A stretch of DNA of 64,000 bases from assembly GCA_029098505.1 (NCBI GenBank), contig JAQXOE010000011.1:62001-126000 (forward strand), written 5' to 3'. Positions 51,290-60,950 of this stretch are shown piece after piece; the first letter of the stretch is position 1; every line of letters begins with the position of its first letter. This DNA is from Bacteroidales bacterium. Its GTDB lineage: Bacteria; Bacteroidota; Bacteroidia; Bacteroidales; UBA932. The notes under the pieces were generated by a model. The model made no database searches, was not told where the DNA came from, and saw only the letters and a list, made by a program, of their open reading frames with translations. Both the position numbers and the translations under genes were made by a program.

Positions 51290-52266
51290 TACTTGCTAAA
51301 GATTTCCTTTGGCGTTTTGTGTGTAAAGATACTCGCGCATATATGCTTGAATGTCAATAATTTTAGCCTATTCTGCTCGGATCTGTCGAATAGGCAGACA
51401 AGTGAAGCCTTTAAGTTCTTGGCCATTTCCGCCACCCACACTCCGGACGCGAGCAGGAAGTAGCGGAATCTGTGCCGCCAGCCTCGTATTATGGCTTCAC
51501 CTTCTGCTTCAAATGGGCGACAAGGCCTTTTCCATTCGGAAAAATAGATAAGACTGCCCCGTACTGCAGCTGGTCTGGTAGCGGACATCATCCTGGATGC
51601 CGTAGTCCTCCATTTGTGGATTAGGGAGATTTCAGAATCAGCCCATACTGTATAGCCCTCTACCCTTGCAAGTCTGGCGAGAGCCATATCCTCAGGGGTA
51701 AAGAAGTACCTTTCATCGAACCATCCGAGTTTTCTGAATACCTCCGTTTTAATAAGGAAGGCTGCACCGCTTATGCTTTTGCTTTCTGCAAGGCCTTTTC
51801 CATATGCGCTGTCTATTGGTTCACTGTATAGGTGAAACTGCTGAAGAAGATACTTGTAAGCCTGAAATTCGGGACGTCCGCAGAGCTGAAGGCTCCCGTC
51901 AGCATTCAATAGAGTCGGACATACTATTGCAGCATTTTGTGGTAGTTCCTCGAGGTCGCGCACAAGCTTGCCTATCACATCCTCGTGCAATTCTGTATCG
52001 TCATTGAGCACAAAGGTGTAGCGCCCTCCGGCCTGGCGTAGAGCAAGGTTATTGTTTTCGGCAAAACCTCTTATTTCATTGCTCTCGATGAACTTTACCC
52101 AGGGGAAGTCCTTGGTGGCTCTGGCGAGATTGGCCTTGTCGAAAAGATAGGCCACAACGAAGGTCTCGTACTCGAGACTGCAGTCAGTGTGTCTGCGCAA
52201 TGACTCCAGGCATGGATACAGATTGTCCATCCTGTTCATACATACTATGACTATGCTGACGTCCAT
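51262..52266 (-). CDS. Family 2 glycosyltransferase
   Basis: This is a 334-residue GT-A fold transferase. The first strand VSIVIVCMNR and the metal-binding NDDTELHEDVIGKL are typical, with ENNNLALRQAGG and EDMALARLARVEGY later. It probably adds a sugar to a polysaccharide or rhamnan-type chain; the C-terminal Trp/Arg-rich region may touch the membrane. The first Met at 52266 is needed for the first beta strand. The promoter box ends only 8 bases upstream, so the mRNA would be almost leaderless. It overlaps the DUF616 gene at its end. Confidence 0.92.
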   Translation of the reverse strand: MDVSIVIVCMNRMDNLYPCLESLRRHTDCSLEYETFVVAYLFDKANLARATKDFPWVKFIESNEIRGFAENNNLALRQAGGRYTFVLNDDTELHEDVIGKLVRDLEELPQNAAIVCPTLLNADGSLQLCGRPEFQAYKYLLQQFHLYSEPIDSAYGKGLAESKSISGAAFLIKTEVFRKLGWFDERYFFTPEDMALARLARVEGYTVWADSEISLIHKWRTTASRMMSATRPAAVRGSLIYFSEWKRPCRPFEAEGEAIIRGWRHRFRYFLLASGVWVAEMAKNLKASLVCLFDRSEQNRLKLLTFKHICASIFTHKTPKEIFSKYYSELRNTR

Positions 52267-52273
52267 AATTTCG

Positions 52274-52281
52274 CAAATATA
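52274..52281 (-). promoter_or_regulatory. -7 promoter box for the GT2 gene
   Basis: The minus strand reads TATATTTG, matching TAnnTTTG. It ends 7 bases from the start codon, which predicts a leader of only a few bases. Confidence 0.5.
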
Positions 52282-52302
52282 AGAAAAGATGTTCTGCTTT
52301 AG

Positions 52303-52334
52303 TTTGAGCCTTAGGCCAAATCTTGTTATTTTTG
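52303..52334 (+). promoter_or_regulatory. Promoter for pyruvate kinase
   Basis: TTTG (52303-52306), a 20-base spacer and TATTTTTG (52327-52334) match both boxes of the Bacteroidetes promoter. It lies 20 bases before the ATG at 52355. Confidence 0.7.
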
Positions 52335-52354
52335 TATAATTTATTTAATGAAAG

Positions 52355-53758
52355 ATGGAAAAGAAGACGAAGATTATTTGCACAGTCGCAGGAAACCATT
52401 GCGAAGTTGATTTCATTCGCGAACTGTTCGAAAGCGGAATGAATGTAATGCGCATCAACTCAGCACACGTGACAACTGAACAGGCGCAGCAGATGGTGGA
52501 CAACTGCAGGAAAGTGTCTGACAAGATAGCTATACTCATTGATACCAAGGGCCCTGAGGTACGTCTCACAGCTATGGAGGGCAGCATTGAAGTCAGAACT
52601 GACGAGATAATTGAAATTCACGATGATAATACTAAGCCTTGCCGGCCGGGTCATCTCTATACTACTGATCCTCAACTTTCCAAAGATATCCCGCTTGGGG
52701 CTGACATCCTCATTGACGATGGTTTGGTGGACCTTCAAGTAATTGACAAAAGGGAAGGAACTCTGGTTTGCAGCGTCAGGAACGATGGCGTGCTCAAGGG
52801 GCGCAAAAGCGTCAATGTCCCGAATGTGAAAATTGCCCTTCCTGCCCTTACTGAGAAGGATAAATCCTTCATACTCTGGGCAATAGAGGCCGATATCGAT
52901 TTCATTGCCCATTCTTTTGTCAGAAGCCGCGAGGATTTGATCGAGATTCAGAATATTCTAGATGAGCACAACAGCCCGATAAAACTGATTTCGAAGATTG
53001 AGAACCAGCAGGGCGTTGACAATCTAGATTCGATACTCTCGCATTGTTACGGAGTGATGGTGGCGCGCGGAGACCTCGGAGTGGAAATTCCGGCAGAGTT
53101 GATTCCGTCTATCCAGAGGGGCATTGTGAGAGCCTGCAGGGAGAGGAAGAAGCCGGTAATCGTTGCCACCCAGATGCTCCAGTCAATGATAGAGAATCCC
53201 CGGCCGACAAGAGCTGAGGTTACTGATGTGGCGAATGCCATTTATCAGGGTGCTGACGCAATAATGCTGAGCGGAGAGACGGCTTCAGGCAAATATCCTG
53301 TCGAGGCTGTCCAAACGATGAAAAGAATCGCCCTTACCAATGAGCAGAATCTCGGAATTGACCTTGAACTCAATCTGCGCAAGGTCGTGAAGCCGCTCTC
53401 GGCCGTTCTTGCCCGTTCGCTGGTATCATCGACTACAGAACTTCCTGTAAAGGCAATAATAATTGATACAATTACCGGAAGAATAGGCAGATACCTCTCT
53501 ACTTTCAGACCGAAAATTCCTATCTTCGCGATGTGCTACCAAGAGCATACGATGAGAGAGCTGGCTCTGGTGAGAGGCGTCTATCCAATGAAGTTTGACA
53601 GGGTCAAGAGCAAGGAGGAGTATGTAACGAATTCCACTTCTATGCTTATTGAACTCGGTCTTATCTCCAAAGGAGATTTGATAGGCTTTATCGGAGGCGT
53701 TTACGGAGAGGAGGGTGCCGCGCAAAGCGCTACCTATCTCGAGTTCCTGGAAGCTTGA
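52355..53758 (+). CDS. pyk: Pyruvate kinase
   Basis: This is a 467-residue cytoplasmic enzyme making pyruvate and ATP from phosphoenolpyruvate. The N-terminal TKIICTVAGNHCEVDF and MRINSAHVT differ from the common TIGPAS and NFSHG forms in the way seen in Bacteroidetes. Key motifs are DTKGPEVR, ISKIENQQGVDN (catalytic Lys), VARGDLGVEI, and VIVATQMLQSMIENPRPTRAEVTDVANA. The C-terminal domain is complete. It has its own promoter and stands alone. Confidence 0.97.
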   Translation: MEKKTKIICTVAGNHCEVDFIRELFESGMNVMRINSAHVTTEQAQQMVDNCRKVSDKIAILIDTKGPEVRLTAMEGSIEVRTDEIIEIHDDNTKPCRPGHLYTTDPQLSKDIPLGADILIDDGLVDLQVIDKREGTLVCSVRNDGVLKGRKSVNVPNVKIALPALTEKDKSFILWAIEADIDFIAHSFVRSREDLIEIQNILDEHNSPIKLISKIENQQGVDNLDSILSHCYGVMVARGDLGVEIPAELIPSIQRGIVRACRERKKPVIVATQMLQSMIENPRPTRAEVTDVANAIYQGADAIMLSGETASGKYPVEAVQTMKRIALTNEQNLGIDLELNLRKVVKPLSAVLARSLVSSTTELPVKAIIIDTITGRIGRYLSTFRPKIPIFAMCYQEHTMRELALVRGVYPMKFDRVKSKEEYVTNSTSMLIELGLISKGDLIGFIGGVYGEEGAAQSATYLEFLEA

Positions 53759-53815
53759 ACATAAAAGGCCTCGTTGAGGCTGCACCATATCATTAATCAT
53801 TAAAGCATACTACCT

Positions 53816-55327
53816 ATGTATTACAAAAAACTGTTTGCATTGGCCTCAGCCGGCATTCTGCTTGCATCCTGCTGCGGGGAAAAGACTCCTCAGCACACAC
53901 TAATCGTAAACTCGACTGATGCCTTGGTACAGACCCGTCAGGGAACAGTATCAGGTTACATCGAGGATGGTATCTATACCTTCAAGGGAATAGAGTATGC
54001 CAAGGCTAAACGCTTTGAAGCACCTCAGGACCCTGACAGTTGGGATGGCGTCAAGACCGCCCTTTATTGGGGAGACCAGTGTTATCAGGCTCCGCGAGTT
54101 ACCTGGCAGGATGACTGCGAAGCCTTCCTTTATCAATGGGATGATGGTACACAATCTGATGATTGTCAGGTACTTAATGTTTGGACTAAGGGAATAAACG
54201 ACGGAAAGAAACGTCCAGTTATGGTTTGGCTTCACGGAGGCGGTTACGCAATGGGAGCCAGCAGCGAGCTTCCTTTCTATGACGGAGCCAATCTGGCAAA
54301 GAAGGACGTTGTCCTGGTCAGCATCAACCACAGACTCAACATTCTCGGTTTCCTTGATCTTTCAGACTACGGTGAGAAGTACAAGTATTCGGCCAATGCC
54401 GGAGTGCTCGATATGATAAAGGCTCTCGAGTGGGTTAACAAGAATATAGAAAACTTCGGAGGTGACCCAAACAATGTGACCATATTCGGACAGTCAGGCG
54501 GTGGCGGCAAGGTGAACATACTCCTTACCACTCCTGGCGCCAAGGGTCTCTTCCATAGAGGCATTATCGAGAGCGGTTCTATGATAGAAATGGGCAGCAA
54601 GGAAGATGCAAGAAAGCTTGGCAATGCCGTAGTAGAGAAGCTCGGTCTCAATGAAAAGACCATAGACGAGATTCAGACTATGCCGTACAGCCAGCTCCTC
54701 GATGCAGCAACTGAAGCTCTCGTGGGAATGGATCCAAACAATGTAATGTATAAGTTTATGGGCGCTGCAATGGCTTTCAGCCCTTGCGTTGATGGCGAAG
54801 TCATTCCTTTCCAGCCTTCAGATCCTCGTGTAGCTGAGGTTTCAAAGGGTCTTCCTACCATTATCGGTTACAACTCAGTAGAGACTATGGCTGACGCTGT
54901 ATTCAAGAACGCTGACGTTCGCTATAATCTTGGCGAGACCAAGCAGTACATTTACATTTTCGCCAAGCCATCTCCTCTTATGGACGGCAGCTTTGATACC
55001 AACCACTGCGCTGAGATGCCTTATGTTTTCAACAATATCGACAAGGGTAAGTATATGGTTGGCTGTGAACCTTCAGCATATAAGCTCGCAGACTTTATGT
55101 CCGATGTTTGGGTATCCTTCGCCAAGGACGGCTGTCCTGATGTGAAGAAATTCAAATGGGAGGTTTACAATCCTGAGACCAAGCCTGTTGTAGTATTCAA
55201 CGACAAGACTTTCACCATCCACGATGGCGATCCTTATTACGAGGAAATGGCTAATCACGTTCGTCCAAACTTCCCTATTAGAGGACTCTCAATTTGGGAA
55301 AAACTGGCCTCAGGAGCTACAAAGTAG
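53816..55327 (+). CDS. Type-B carboxylesterase lipoprotein
   Basis: This is a 503-residue alpha/beta hydrolase (COesterase family) with a lipoprotein signal (LLASCC). GVKTALYWGDQCYQ, VMVWLHGGGYAMG (oxyanion hole) and NAGVLDMIKALEWVNKNIENFGG are typical. The nucleophile is Ser227 in FGQSGGGGK, where most relatives have GESAG. An acid/His pair lies in NSVE and HCAEMPYVF. Substrates may be acyl esters on plant polysaccharides, given the neighbouring GH2, but this is inference. Its last 11 bases overlap the convergent GH2 gene. Confidence 0.93.
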   Translation: MYYKKLFALASAGILLASCCGEKTPQHTLIVNSTDALVQTRQGTVSGYIEDGIYTFKGIEYAKAKRFEAPQDPDSWDGVKTALYWGDQCYQAPRVTWQDDCEAFLYQWDDGTQSDDCQVLNVWTKGINDGKKRPVMVWLHGGGYAMGASSELPFYDGANLAKKDVVLVSINHRLNILGFLDLSDYGEKYKYSANAGVLDMIKALEWVNKNIENFGGDPNNVTIFGQSGGGGKVNILLTTPGAKGLFHRGIIESGSMIEMGSKEDARKLGNAVVEKLGLNEKTIDEIQTMPYSQLLDAATEALVGMDPNNVMYKFMGAAMAFSPCVDGEVIPFQPSDPRVAEVSKGLPTIIGYNSVETMADAVFKNADVRYNLGETKQYIYIFAKPSPLMDGSFDTNHCAEMPYVFNNIDKGKYMVGCEPSAYKLADFMSDVWVSFAKDGCPDVKKFKWEVYNPETKPVVVFNDKTFTIHDGDPYYEEMANHVRPNFPIRGLSIWEKLASGATK

Positions 55328-57977
55328 CCACTGGACCGACATTGATGTCTATCGAAGCAGGTTTCAAGCCTTTGGCGCTCACTTTCAAAGTAGCAGTTCC
55401 AGGCTTGGCACCTGCTTCAAGTACTACCACAAGCTCGCCGTGGAAGGCTTTCATTACAGGCTCGGTAAAGACCTCTGTTGAGGTAGCGTCGCCGTTGCAT
55501 ACTGAATTGAATCGTGCTGCTCCACTGACGCTGAACTGAAGCCTGTTTTCTGCATCCGGACAAAGATTGCCGTCCTTGTCCACTATTCGTACCGTGACGA
55601 ATGAAAGGTCCGGAGTATCTGCAGCAGCCTGAGTATCAGCATAAAGCGTTGTTGCTTGCAGTTCGCTGCGGTCTGCGATGAGCTCGATATGATGAGGCTT
55701 GCCTGCGGTCCTGATTACTTTCTCCGCAGCGACATTGCCTTTCGCATCATAAGCGACAACCTTAAGTTCACCCGGCTCATATACGGTATCCATCCACCTC
55801 AGACGGTATCGGTTGAGGCGGTTCTTCTCTTCTGGAGCATCCGGATTGGCTGCGCTGGTAGTGTCTCCCCAAGGAGTCGGAATATCGATCATATCCGACT
55901 TGTACTCATCAAGTTCTATGTCAATATGGCGGCGACGGCCCTGACTTTTGCCGTTGATGAAGACCTCAGCCTCAGGGTAGCTTGTATATACGAAGACAGG
56001 AGTGACTTCACCTTCGCGGCCCTTCCAGCTCCAGTGAGGAAGTACGTGCAGGGTTTCACGTTCAGGAGCCCAGTGTACGCGATAGAGCCAAGCCCTGTCC
56101 TTTGGCAATCCGGCAAGGTCAAAGATGCCGAAATAGCTTGAACGTGAAGGCCAGTACTCATCGTATGGAGTAGGTTCGCCAAGGTAGTCGAAACCGGTCC
56201 ATACAAATTCTCCTATCACCCAAGGGGCCTTGTCCTGCCACATCCAATCATCGTCCGGAAGATTGCTCCAGATACAGGATTCCATATCGTAACTTGAAAT
56301 CTGTCCATCTTCGTAGGCTTCTCCGTGGTTTTCGACAACTGGGAACTTGTAAACTCCCCTGCTGGATATGGTTGAAGCGGTTTCGCTGCCCAGAATTATG
56401 CCCTTCGGCGATGCCGCGTGTCCGATTTCATATTTGTGGAGGCGGTAATTGAAACCAGGTATATCGCTGGCCTGGAATACTCCGCTGAGAATAGGAGCCT
56501 CTCCCCTGTCAAGACCTTGAGTGCAAGGTCGTGTCGGGTCAAGTCTATGTATAAGGTCCTGGATTTCACGTGTATATTTCAGTCCGAGAGCATCTCCCTG
56601 CTCAGGGATTTCATTGCCAATGGACCACATTATTATGCTCGGATGGTTCCTGTGCACCAGTATGAGATTCTCGAAGTCGCGTTTCCACCATTCCCTGCCG
56701 TCGGCATTCGGTGATTCCGTGTCGATTTCATTGAAGAAACGTGCATAACCGTTCTTGCACTTCTCATAAATCCACATATCCATAGACTCGGCCATCACCA
56801 TCATTCCCATTTCGTCACAAATGTCCATCTGCCAAGGCGCAGGCATATTGTGCGATGTTCTGATGGCGTCACAGCCTATTTCCTTGAGCAATCTTATCTG
56901 GCGGCGGAATGCAGCCTTGTTGAAAGCCGCACCCAAGGGACCGAGGTCGTGATGCAGGCAGACCCCCTTGAATTTGCGCAATACGCCGTTGAGCTTGAAG
57001 CCGTCTCGGGTGTACTCAATCTCCCTGATTCCGGTTCTGCTTTCTTGCCTGTCAAGCACTAGCCCGTTCGAACTTATCTCAGTGACAAGTGTGTAGAGTA
57101 CAGGATGTTCCGGACTCCAAAGCTTAGGTTCCGGGACTATGAGAAGCTGCTCGCTTTCATTTGAATTGTTCATCGGAGCCTCGCTGCGAGCGACTTCCCT
57201 GCCCTCATTGTCAATGAGCCTGTGGCTCACCTTCACTGCTCTTCGCGGGCCATCACACCTGATGGAGCTTGTCACTGCGACTCTCGCTTCTTTTGCTGTA
57301 ATTCCCTCCGAATCAATGCTATCAAGCCTCGTTGTGCGAATGAAATTGCCCCAGGTGCTGAGCCCGACGCTCTGCCCGAGGAGCAATCTGACCGGACGAT
57401 AAAGTCCTGCTCCAGGATACCATCTGCTGGACTCTTCCACATTCTTCAGATGAACCGCAAGGCTATGCTTGCCGGGAAGGATGTGCCCCTCCATAGATCT
57501 GTCCCGTGGAAGGAAAGAACTGATGTCGATCGTGAAGGTGTTGTAACCATATGCCCAGTATCCGGCCTTCTCGCCATCTATATACACGGTAGGTTCAGCC
57601 ATTGCCCCATCGAACTGCAACTCAGCGTGTGCGTATCCTTCAGGAATGTCAATTACTGTACGGTACCAGCCTTCTCCTATCCAGGGAAGTGCTCCGCTTC
57701 TACCTGTCTTTTCAGTCGCTTCAGTCTCTCCATTCTGCTCAATTGCTACGACCTGTTTGTCAATTTCCTTGTCGAAAGGTCCTGATATGGCCCAGTCGTG
57801 AGGAATGCTGACGCTTTCCCAAGCTGAATCATCGTAATCAGGCTTTTCAGCGCCTTGAACGGCCCCCTTTTGGAATTTCCAGCCTGATAGAAGAAGCCTT
57901 TCACTTGATTCCTTGTACTGAGCAAATAGCGAAGATGCCATAATGAGCATCAATGAAGCGAGGACGAATCTTTTCAT
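55317..57977 (-). CDS. GH2 glycoside hydrolase (beta-galactosidase-like) with DUF4982-type domain
   Basis: This is an 886-residue exported enzyme (signal peptide ending SSLFAQ). Domain order: sugar-binding beta-sandwich (about 25-200, SIPHDWAISGPF, WIGEGWYR), Ig-like domain (about 215-320), TIM barrel (about 325-625) and C-terminal Ig-like domains, the first resembling DUF4982. The acid/base is Glu456 in WSIGNEIPEQG and the nucleophile Glu590 in VIGEFVWTGFDYLGE. The family includes beta-galactosidases and beta-glucuronidases; the exact sugar is not readable. It has its own promoter box at 58019-58026 and is convergent with the esterase gene. Confidence 0.93.
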   Translation of the reverse strand: MKRFVLASLMLIMASSLFAQYKESSERLLLSGWKFQKGAVQGAEKPDYDDSAWESVSIPHDWAISGPFDKEIDKQVVAIEQNGETEATEKTGRSGALPWIGEGWYRTVIDIPEGYAHAELQFDGAMAEPTVYIDGEKAGYWAYGYNTFTIDISSFLPRDRSMEGHILPGKHSLAVHLKNVEESSRWYPGAGLYRPVRLLLGQSVGLSTWGNFIRTTRLDSIDSEGITAKEARVAVTSSIRCDGPRRAVKVSHRLIDNEGREVARSEAPMNNSNESEQLLIVPEPKLWSPEHPVLYTLVTEISSNGLVLDRQESRTGIREIEYTRDGFKLNGVLRKFKGVCLHHDLGPLGAAFNKAAFRRQIRLLKEIGCDAIRTSHNMPAPWQMDICDEMGMMVMAESMDMWIYEKCKNGYARFFNEIDTESPNADGREWWKRDFENLILVHRNHPSIIMWSIGNEIPEQGDALGLKYTREIQDLIHRLDPTRPCTQGLDRGEAPILSGVFQASDIPGFNYRLHKYEIGHAASPKGIILGSETASTISSRGVYKFPVVENHGEAYEDGQISSYDMESCIWSNLPDDDWMWQDKAPWVIGEFVWTGFDYLGEPTPYDEYWPSRSSYFGIFDLAGLPKDRAWLYRVHWAPERETLHVLPHWSWKGREGEVTPVFVYTSYPEAEVFINGKSQGRRRHIDIELDEYKSDMIDIPTPWGDTTSAANPDAPEEKNRLNRYRLRWMDTVYEPGELKVVAYDAKGNVAAEKVIRTAGKPHHIELIADRSELQATTLYADTQAAADTPDLSFVTVRIVDKDGNLCPDAENRLQFSVSGAARFNSVCNGDATSTEVFTEPVMKAFHGELVVVLEAGAKPGTATLKVSAKGLKPASIDINVGPVATL

Positions 57978-58018
57978 ATCTTTTGATATAGTGTATAAGT
58001 ATATGCGGTGTTTTGCTC

Positions 58019-58026
58019 CAAAGATA
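58019..58026 (-). promoter_or_regulatory. -7 promoter box for the GH2 gene
   Basis: The minus strand reads TATCTTTG, matching TAnnTTTG, 41 bases before the start codon. No clear -33 element is visible. Confidence 0.5.
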
Positions 58027-58137
58027 CGATTTTTTTCTTCACAGGAATTGGCCTTGGATGCTATTTTTATTACCTTTATTGCTTGAATCTATGGTTATGC
58101 CTATGTGTTCCTGTGAAATAATAAACACTAAAACTAT

Positions 58138-59250
58138 ATGGACCAAAAAAGAATTGTTTTCATCGATTGGATTAGAGTAGTCGCTTGTTTTCTGGTAATG
58201 CTAGTCCATGCTTCAGAGAATTTCTATGCCGCTGACGCTTCCGGACTGGCGGGCAATGTATCATTGCTCGCAAACGAAGCAAACCGCTTCTGGGTAGCTT
58301 TTTACGACGGTTTCTGTGGTCGAACCTGTGTTCCCCTGTTTATGATAGTATCAGCCTTCCTGCTTGTGCCTATCAAGCCGGGAACCACGATGACCTCATT
58401 CTACAAAAGGCGTTTTCTGCGAATATTGCCTCCGGTAATATTCTTTATGCTCGTTTATTGCCTTCTTCCTCTTGCCTGGGGAGGAATGAGTTGGGAACAG
58501 TCAGTGGCTGACCTGAAGAATCTTCCTTGGAACTTCCCTTCAATGGCTGGACATCTCTGGTTCATCTATCCGCTTATCAGTCTTTATCTTATCATTCCTG
58601 TAGTCTCTCCTTGGCTAGAAAGGTCGAGCGCAAAGGAAGAACTCATTTTCATATCGATTTTCATTCTTTCCACCTTCATACCTTTCATCAAGAGATTCAT
58701 TGCACCTGAACTCTGGGGCGAATGCTTCTGGAACGGATTCACTGCATTATGGTATTGCTCCGGTTATCTCGGATACCTTGTCCTGGCGCATTACATCAGG
58801 GTGCATCTTGATTGGAATCGTCGCAAGCGTCTCATAGTAGGAGCATTGGCCTTCCTTGTCGGTGCCGCTTTCACAGGCTGGTCATTCTGGTTCAAAGGCG
58901 TTCCCGGAGAACTTATCGAGACTCCTTCACTTGAATGGGCTTGGGAGTTCTGTACTCCTAATGTGCTTCTCGCTACCTTCGGAGCCTTCCTGCTCTTCAC
59001 TTGCATCGAGGCAAAGCAAACGCCGAAAGTCATTGGCGAGATTTCGCGTCTGTCTTTCGGCATGTACTTGATGCACCTTCTTTTCCTGGCGCCTATTGCC
59101 AAACTGGTGATAGGTGGCAATGTTGCCGAGCCTCTCATTCCTGTCTGGCTGGCCATTCCTGTCATAGCAGTATTGACCTATGTTTGTTGTGTTGTGACCA
59201 GCAAACTCATTTCCCTCATACCGGGAAGCAAGTGGATTATAGGAGCCTGA
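58138..59250 (+). CDS. Acyltransferase 3 family membrane protein
   Basis: This is a 370-residue inner-membrane protein with about 10 hydrophobic segments. The N-terminal IDWIRVVACFLVMLVHASEN contains the conserved His of the acyltransferase 3 family. RTCVPLFMIVSAFLL and LSFGMYLMHLLF are also typical. Members O-acetylate surface polysaccharides or other glycans. It stands alone between GH2 and the anti-sigma-like gene, so the acceptor is unknown. Confidence 0.9.
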   Translation: MDQKRIVFIDWIRVVACFLVMLVHASENFYAADASGLAGNVSLLANEANRFWVAFYDGFCGRTCVPLFMIVSAFLLVPIKPGTTMTSFYKRRFLRILPPVIFFMLVYCLLPLAWGGMSWEQSVADLKNLPWNFPSMAGHLWFIYPLISLYLIIPVVSPWLERSSAKEELIFISIFILSTFIPFIKRFIAPELWGECFWNGFTALWYCSGYLGYLVLAHYIRVHLDWNRRKRLIVGALAFLVGAAFTGWSFWFKGVPGELIETPSLEWAWEFCTPNVLLATFGAFLLFTCIEAKQTPKVIGEISRLSFGMYLMHLLFLAPIAKLVIGGNVAEPLIPVWLAIPVIAVLTYVCCVVTSKLISLIPGSKWIIGA

Positions 59251-59262
59251 CGCTCCTTTGAA

Positions 59263-60408
59263 TCATCTTATGGACCACAGTAGCCCGACATTCAGGTTGA
59301 GCACTGTGGTTCTTTCTTTGAATACGCAGCTCTCCTTCGCACCCGTCGGGTAGTAAGTGTCAGCGCCGATTCCCATCTGCAGAGCCAGATGTCTGCCGAG
59401 GCTGTATCTGGCATTCGCTCCAAGATTAGTCGATAACTGGAAACCCTTGATATTCAGCTTGTCAGAATTGGCAATTCCCAAAGCCCCGGTGCCTCCTGCT
59501 GTCGCGCTTATGCTGAAATGCCCGCTTTTGAATAGGTCATAGTTCAGTATCAGAGGTATTCCGATGTAATTTGCCTGCGCCTTTCCGAGTTCGTACTGCA
59601 TCTTTCCCTCAATCTGCGACCAGCTGATACCGCTACCTATGCTGAAGCGTCCAGTCAGATACTTCTCGGCTATGAGACTCATCTTGAATGACACGTTCCA
59701 GTCATAATCAGACAATTCGGTTTTCGTGACATTGCCCTCGGCATTCTCGAATGGTGAGTTGCGGAGTGGAGTGGCAATTGCTTGATAGCTTGATGCTGCA
59801 GAAGCCATCGAAATTGCATTTGTTTTCCCTGAAGCTCCACCTGCGGAGAAAGAAATCACGCTCGGGTAGCGCCTGCCTTCCTTTTCCTCCTCGTACGGCC
59901 AATCCTCGAATTCAGGCTCGTCAACTCTCTCTCTTTCTGTTGTACTTGTCTCAATACCAATGCTTTGAGTCTGCTCTACTTCGCTGCAGACCGGTTCTTC
60001 ATCCTCAATGTCGAGCAGCTTTTTCTCTTCGATTACCTGGTGCTCGCGTGCCATTGTAATCCTCTCCCGAACGGGAGAGTTTGGAGTCTCTTCTGCGAGC
60101 ATTGCCAAGAGCTCAATGTTCTCCGTCTGTTCCGGACTCGAGGGAATGACGCTGGCGCTCAATACTTCGACTGGCGCATCGTTTCCGACTTTATTGCCCG
60201 AAGGCAGAAGGAGGAAAAGGGTCAAGCAGGCGGCAATGCTCACAGGAAGCGCTATTGTGAGACTTTTCCGCCAGTCCGGCCGCTTCACCGGCATTGCCTT
60301 TGGCTGTTCCGTCAATGAAGACTGGAGCGCATCCCAAAGCCCTTCCGGCTCAGCCATACTGTATTGGTTGAGCTTATCTTCAAGTTGTTCTGTCCAATCT
60401 CCTTTCAT
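59263..60408 (-). CDS. Anti-sigma-like protein: membrane anchor, acidic linker and beta-barrel-like domain
   Basis: This is a 381-residue protein with a short cytoplasmic N-terminus (about 1-45), a transmembrane helix (about 47-67, SLTIALPVSIAACLTLFLLL), a long acidic Glu-rich linker (about 75-180) and a C-terminal domain of amphipathic strands (about 195-381, ISFKMSLIAEKYL, GRHLALQMGIGADTYYP). The first codons overlap the ECF sigma gene by 4 bases. This places it as the cognate regulator of that sigma factor. The C-terminus resembles small outer-membrane barrels, so the protein could sense or span the periplasm. No signature anti-sigma zinc motif is visible. Confidence 0.72.
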   Translation of the reverse strand: MKGDWTEQLEDKLNQYSMAEPEGLWDALQSSLTEQPKAMPVKRPDWRKSLTIALPVSIAACLTLFLLLPSGNKVGNDAPVEVLSASVIPSSPEQTENIELLAMLAEETPNSPVRERITMAREHQVIEEKKLLDIEDEEPVCSEVEQTQSIGIETSTTERERVDEPEFEDWPYEEEKEGRRYPSVISFSAGGASGKTNAISMASAASSYQAIATPLRNSPFENAEGNVTKTELSDYDWNVSFKMSLIAEKYLTGRFSIGSGISWSQIEGKMQYELGKAQANYIGIPLILNYDLFKSGHFSISATAGGTGALGIANSDKLNIKGFQLSTNLGANARYSLGRHLALQMGIGADTYYPTGAKESCVFKERTTVLNLNVGLLWSIR

Positions 60409-60947
60409 TGTTTCATCTTTTCTTTGAGCTTTTTGGCGAGCATTGCCTTGGCTCTGTGATATTGCGATGCTGAAGTTCCTTCTGAGATGCCCAGCATCGA
60501 GGCAATCTCCTTGTGACTTTTCTTTTCGAAGAGGTATAAGTTGAATACCGTTCTGTATCCTTCCGGCAAACTGTGTATGGCATTCAGAATATCAGCTTCG
60601 CCTATCGCTTCTATATCTGGCGGCTCATCATCTGCAAGATCCGGCATAGCCACGTCTTCATTGAATATGCTCAGTTTCTTCTTCTCCCTGAGCCTGTTGA
60701 CGGCTTCATTTACGGCAATACGGCTGATCCAGGCCCTCAGTGAGCCTTCTCCCTTGTAAGTGAACTTGTCAAGGGAACGGAAGGCTTTAAGGTAAACGTC
60801 CTGAAGTATATCCTTAATTTCCTCTCCATCAGCGACATATCTCGAACAAACTACCGATATATATGAAACGGTCTGTTCATAAACGGAGCGCAGCGCGTCG
60901 ATTTCACCGCGCTGTGCCCTGCTTACTATGTCACTTGTAATCTTCAA
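60405..60947 (-). CDS. ECF-type RNA polymerase sigma factor
   Basis: This is a 180-residue sigma-70 family protein. Region 2 is at about 20-90 (DALRSVYEQTVSYISVVCSR, DILQDVYLKAFRSLDKF) and region 4 at about 120-175 (LPEGYRTVFNLYLFEKKSHK, EIASMLGISEGTSASQYHRA). The short length and lack of regions 1 and 3 mark it as an ECF sigma. It is followed, with a 4-base overlap, by the anti-sigma-like barrel gene and preceded, 3 bases away, by a NigD-like gene. The target regulon is not visible. Confidence 0.95.
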   Translation of the reverse strand: MKITSDIVSRAQRGEIDALRSVYEQTVSYISVVCSRYVADGEEIKDILQDVYLKAFRSLDKFTYKGEGSLRAWISRIAVNEAVNRLREKKKLSIFNEDVAMPDLADDEPPDIEAIGEADILNAIHSLPEGYRTVFNLYLFEKKSHKEIASMLGISEGTSASQYHRAKAMLAKKLKEKMKQ

Positions 60948-60950
60948 ATC

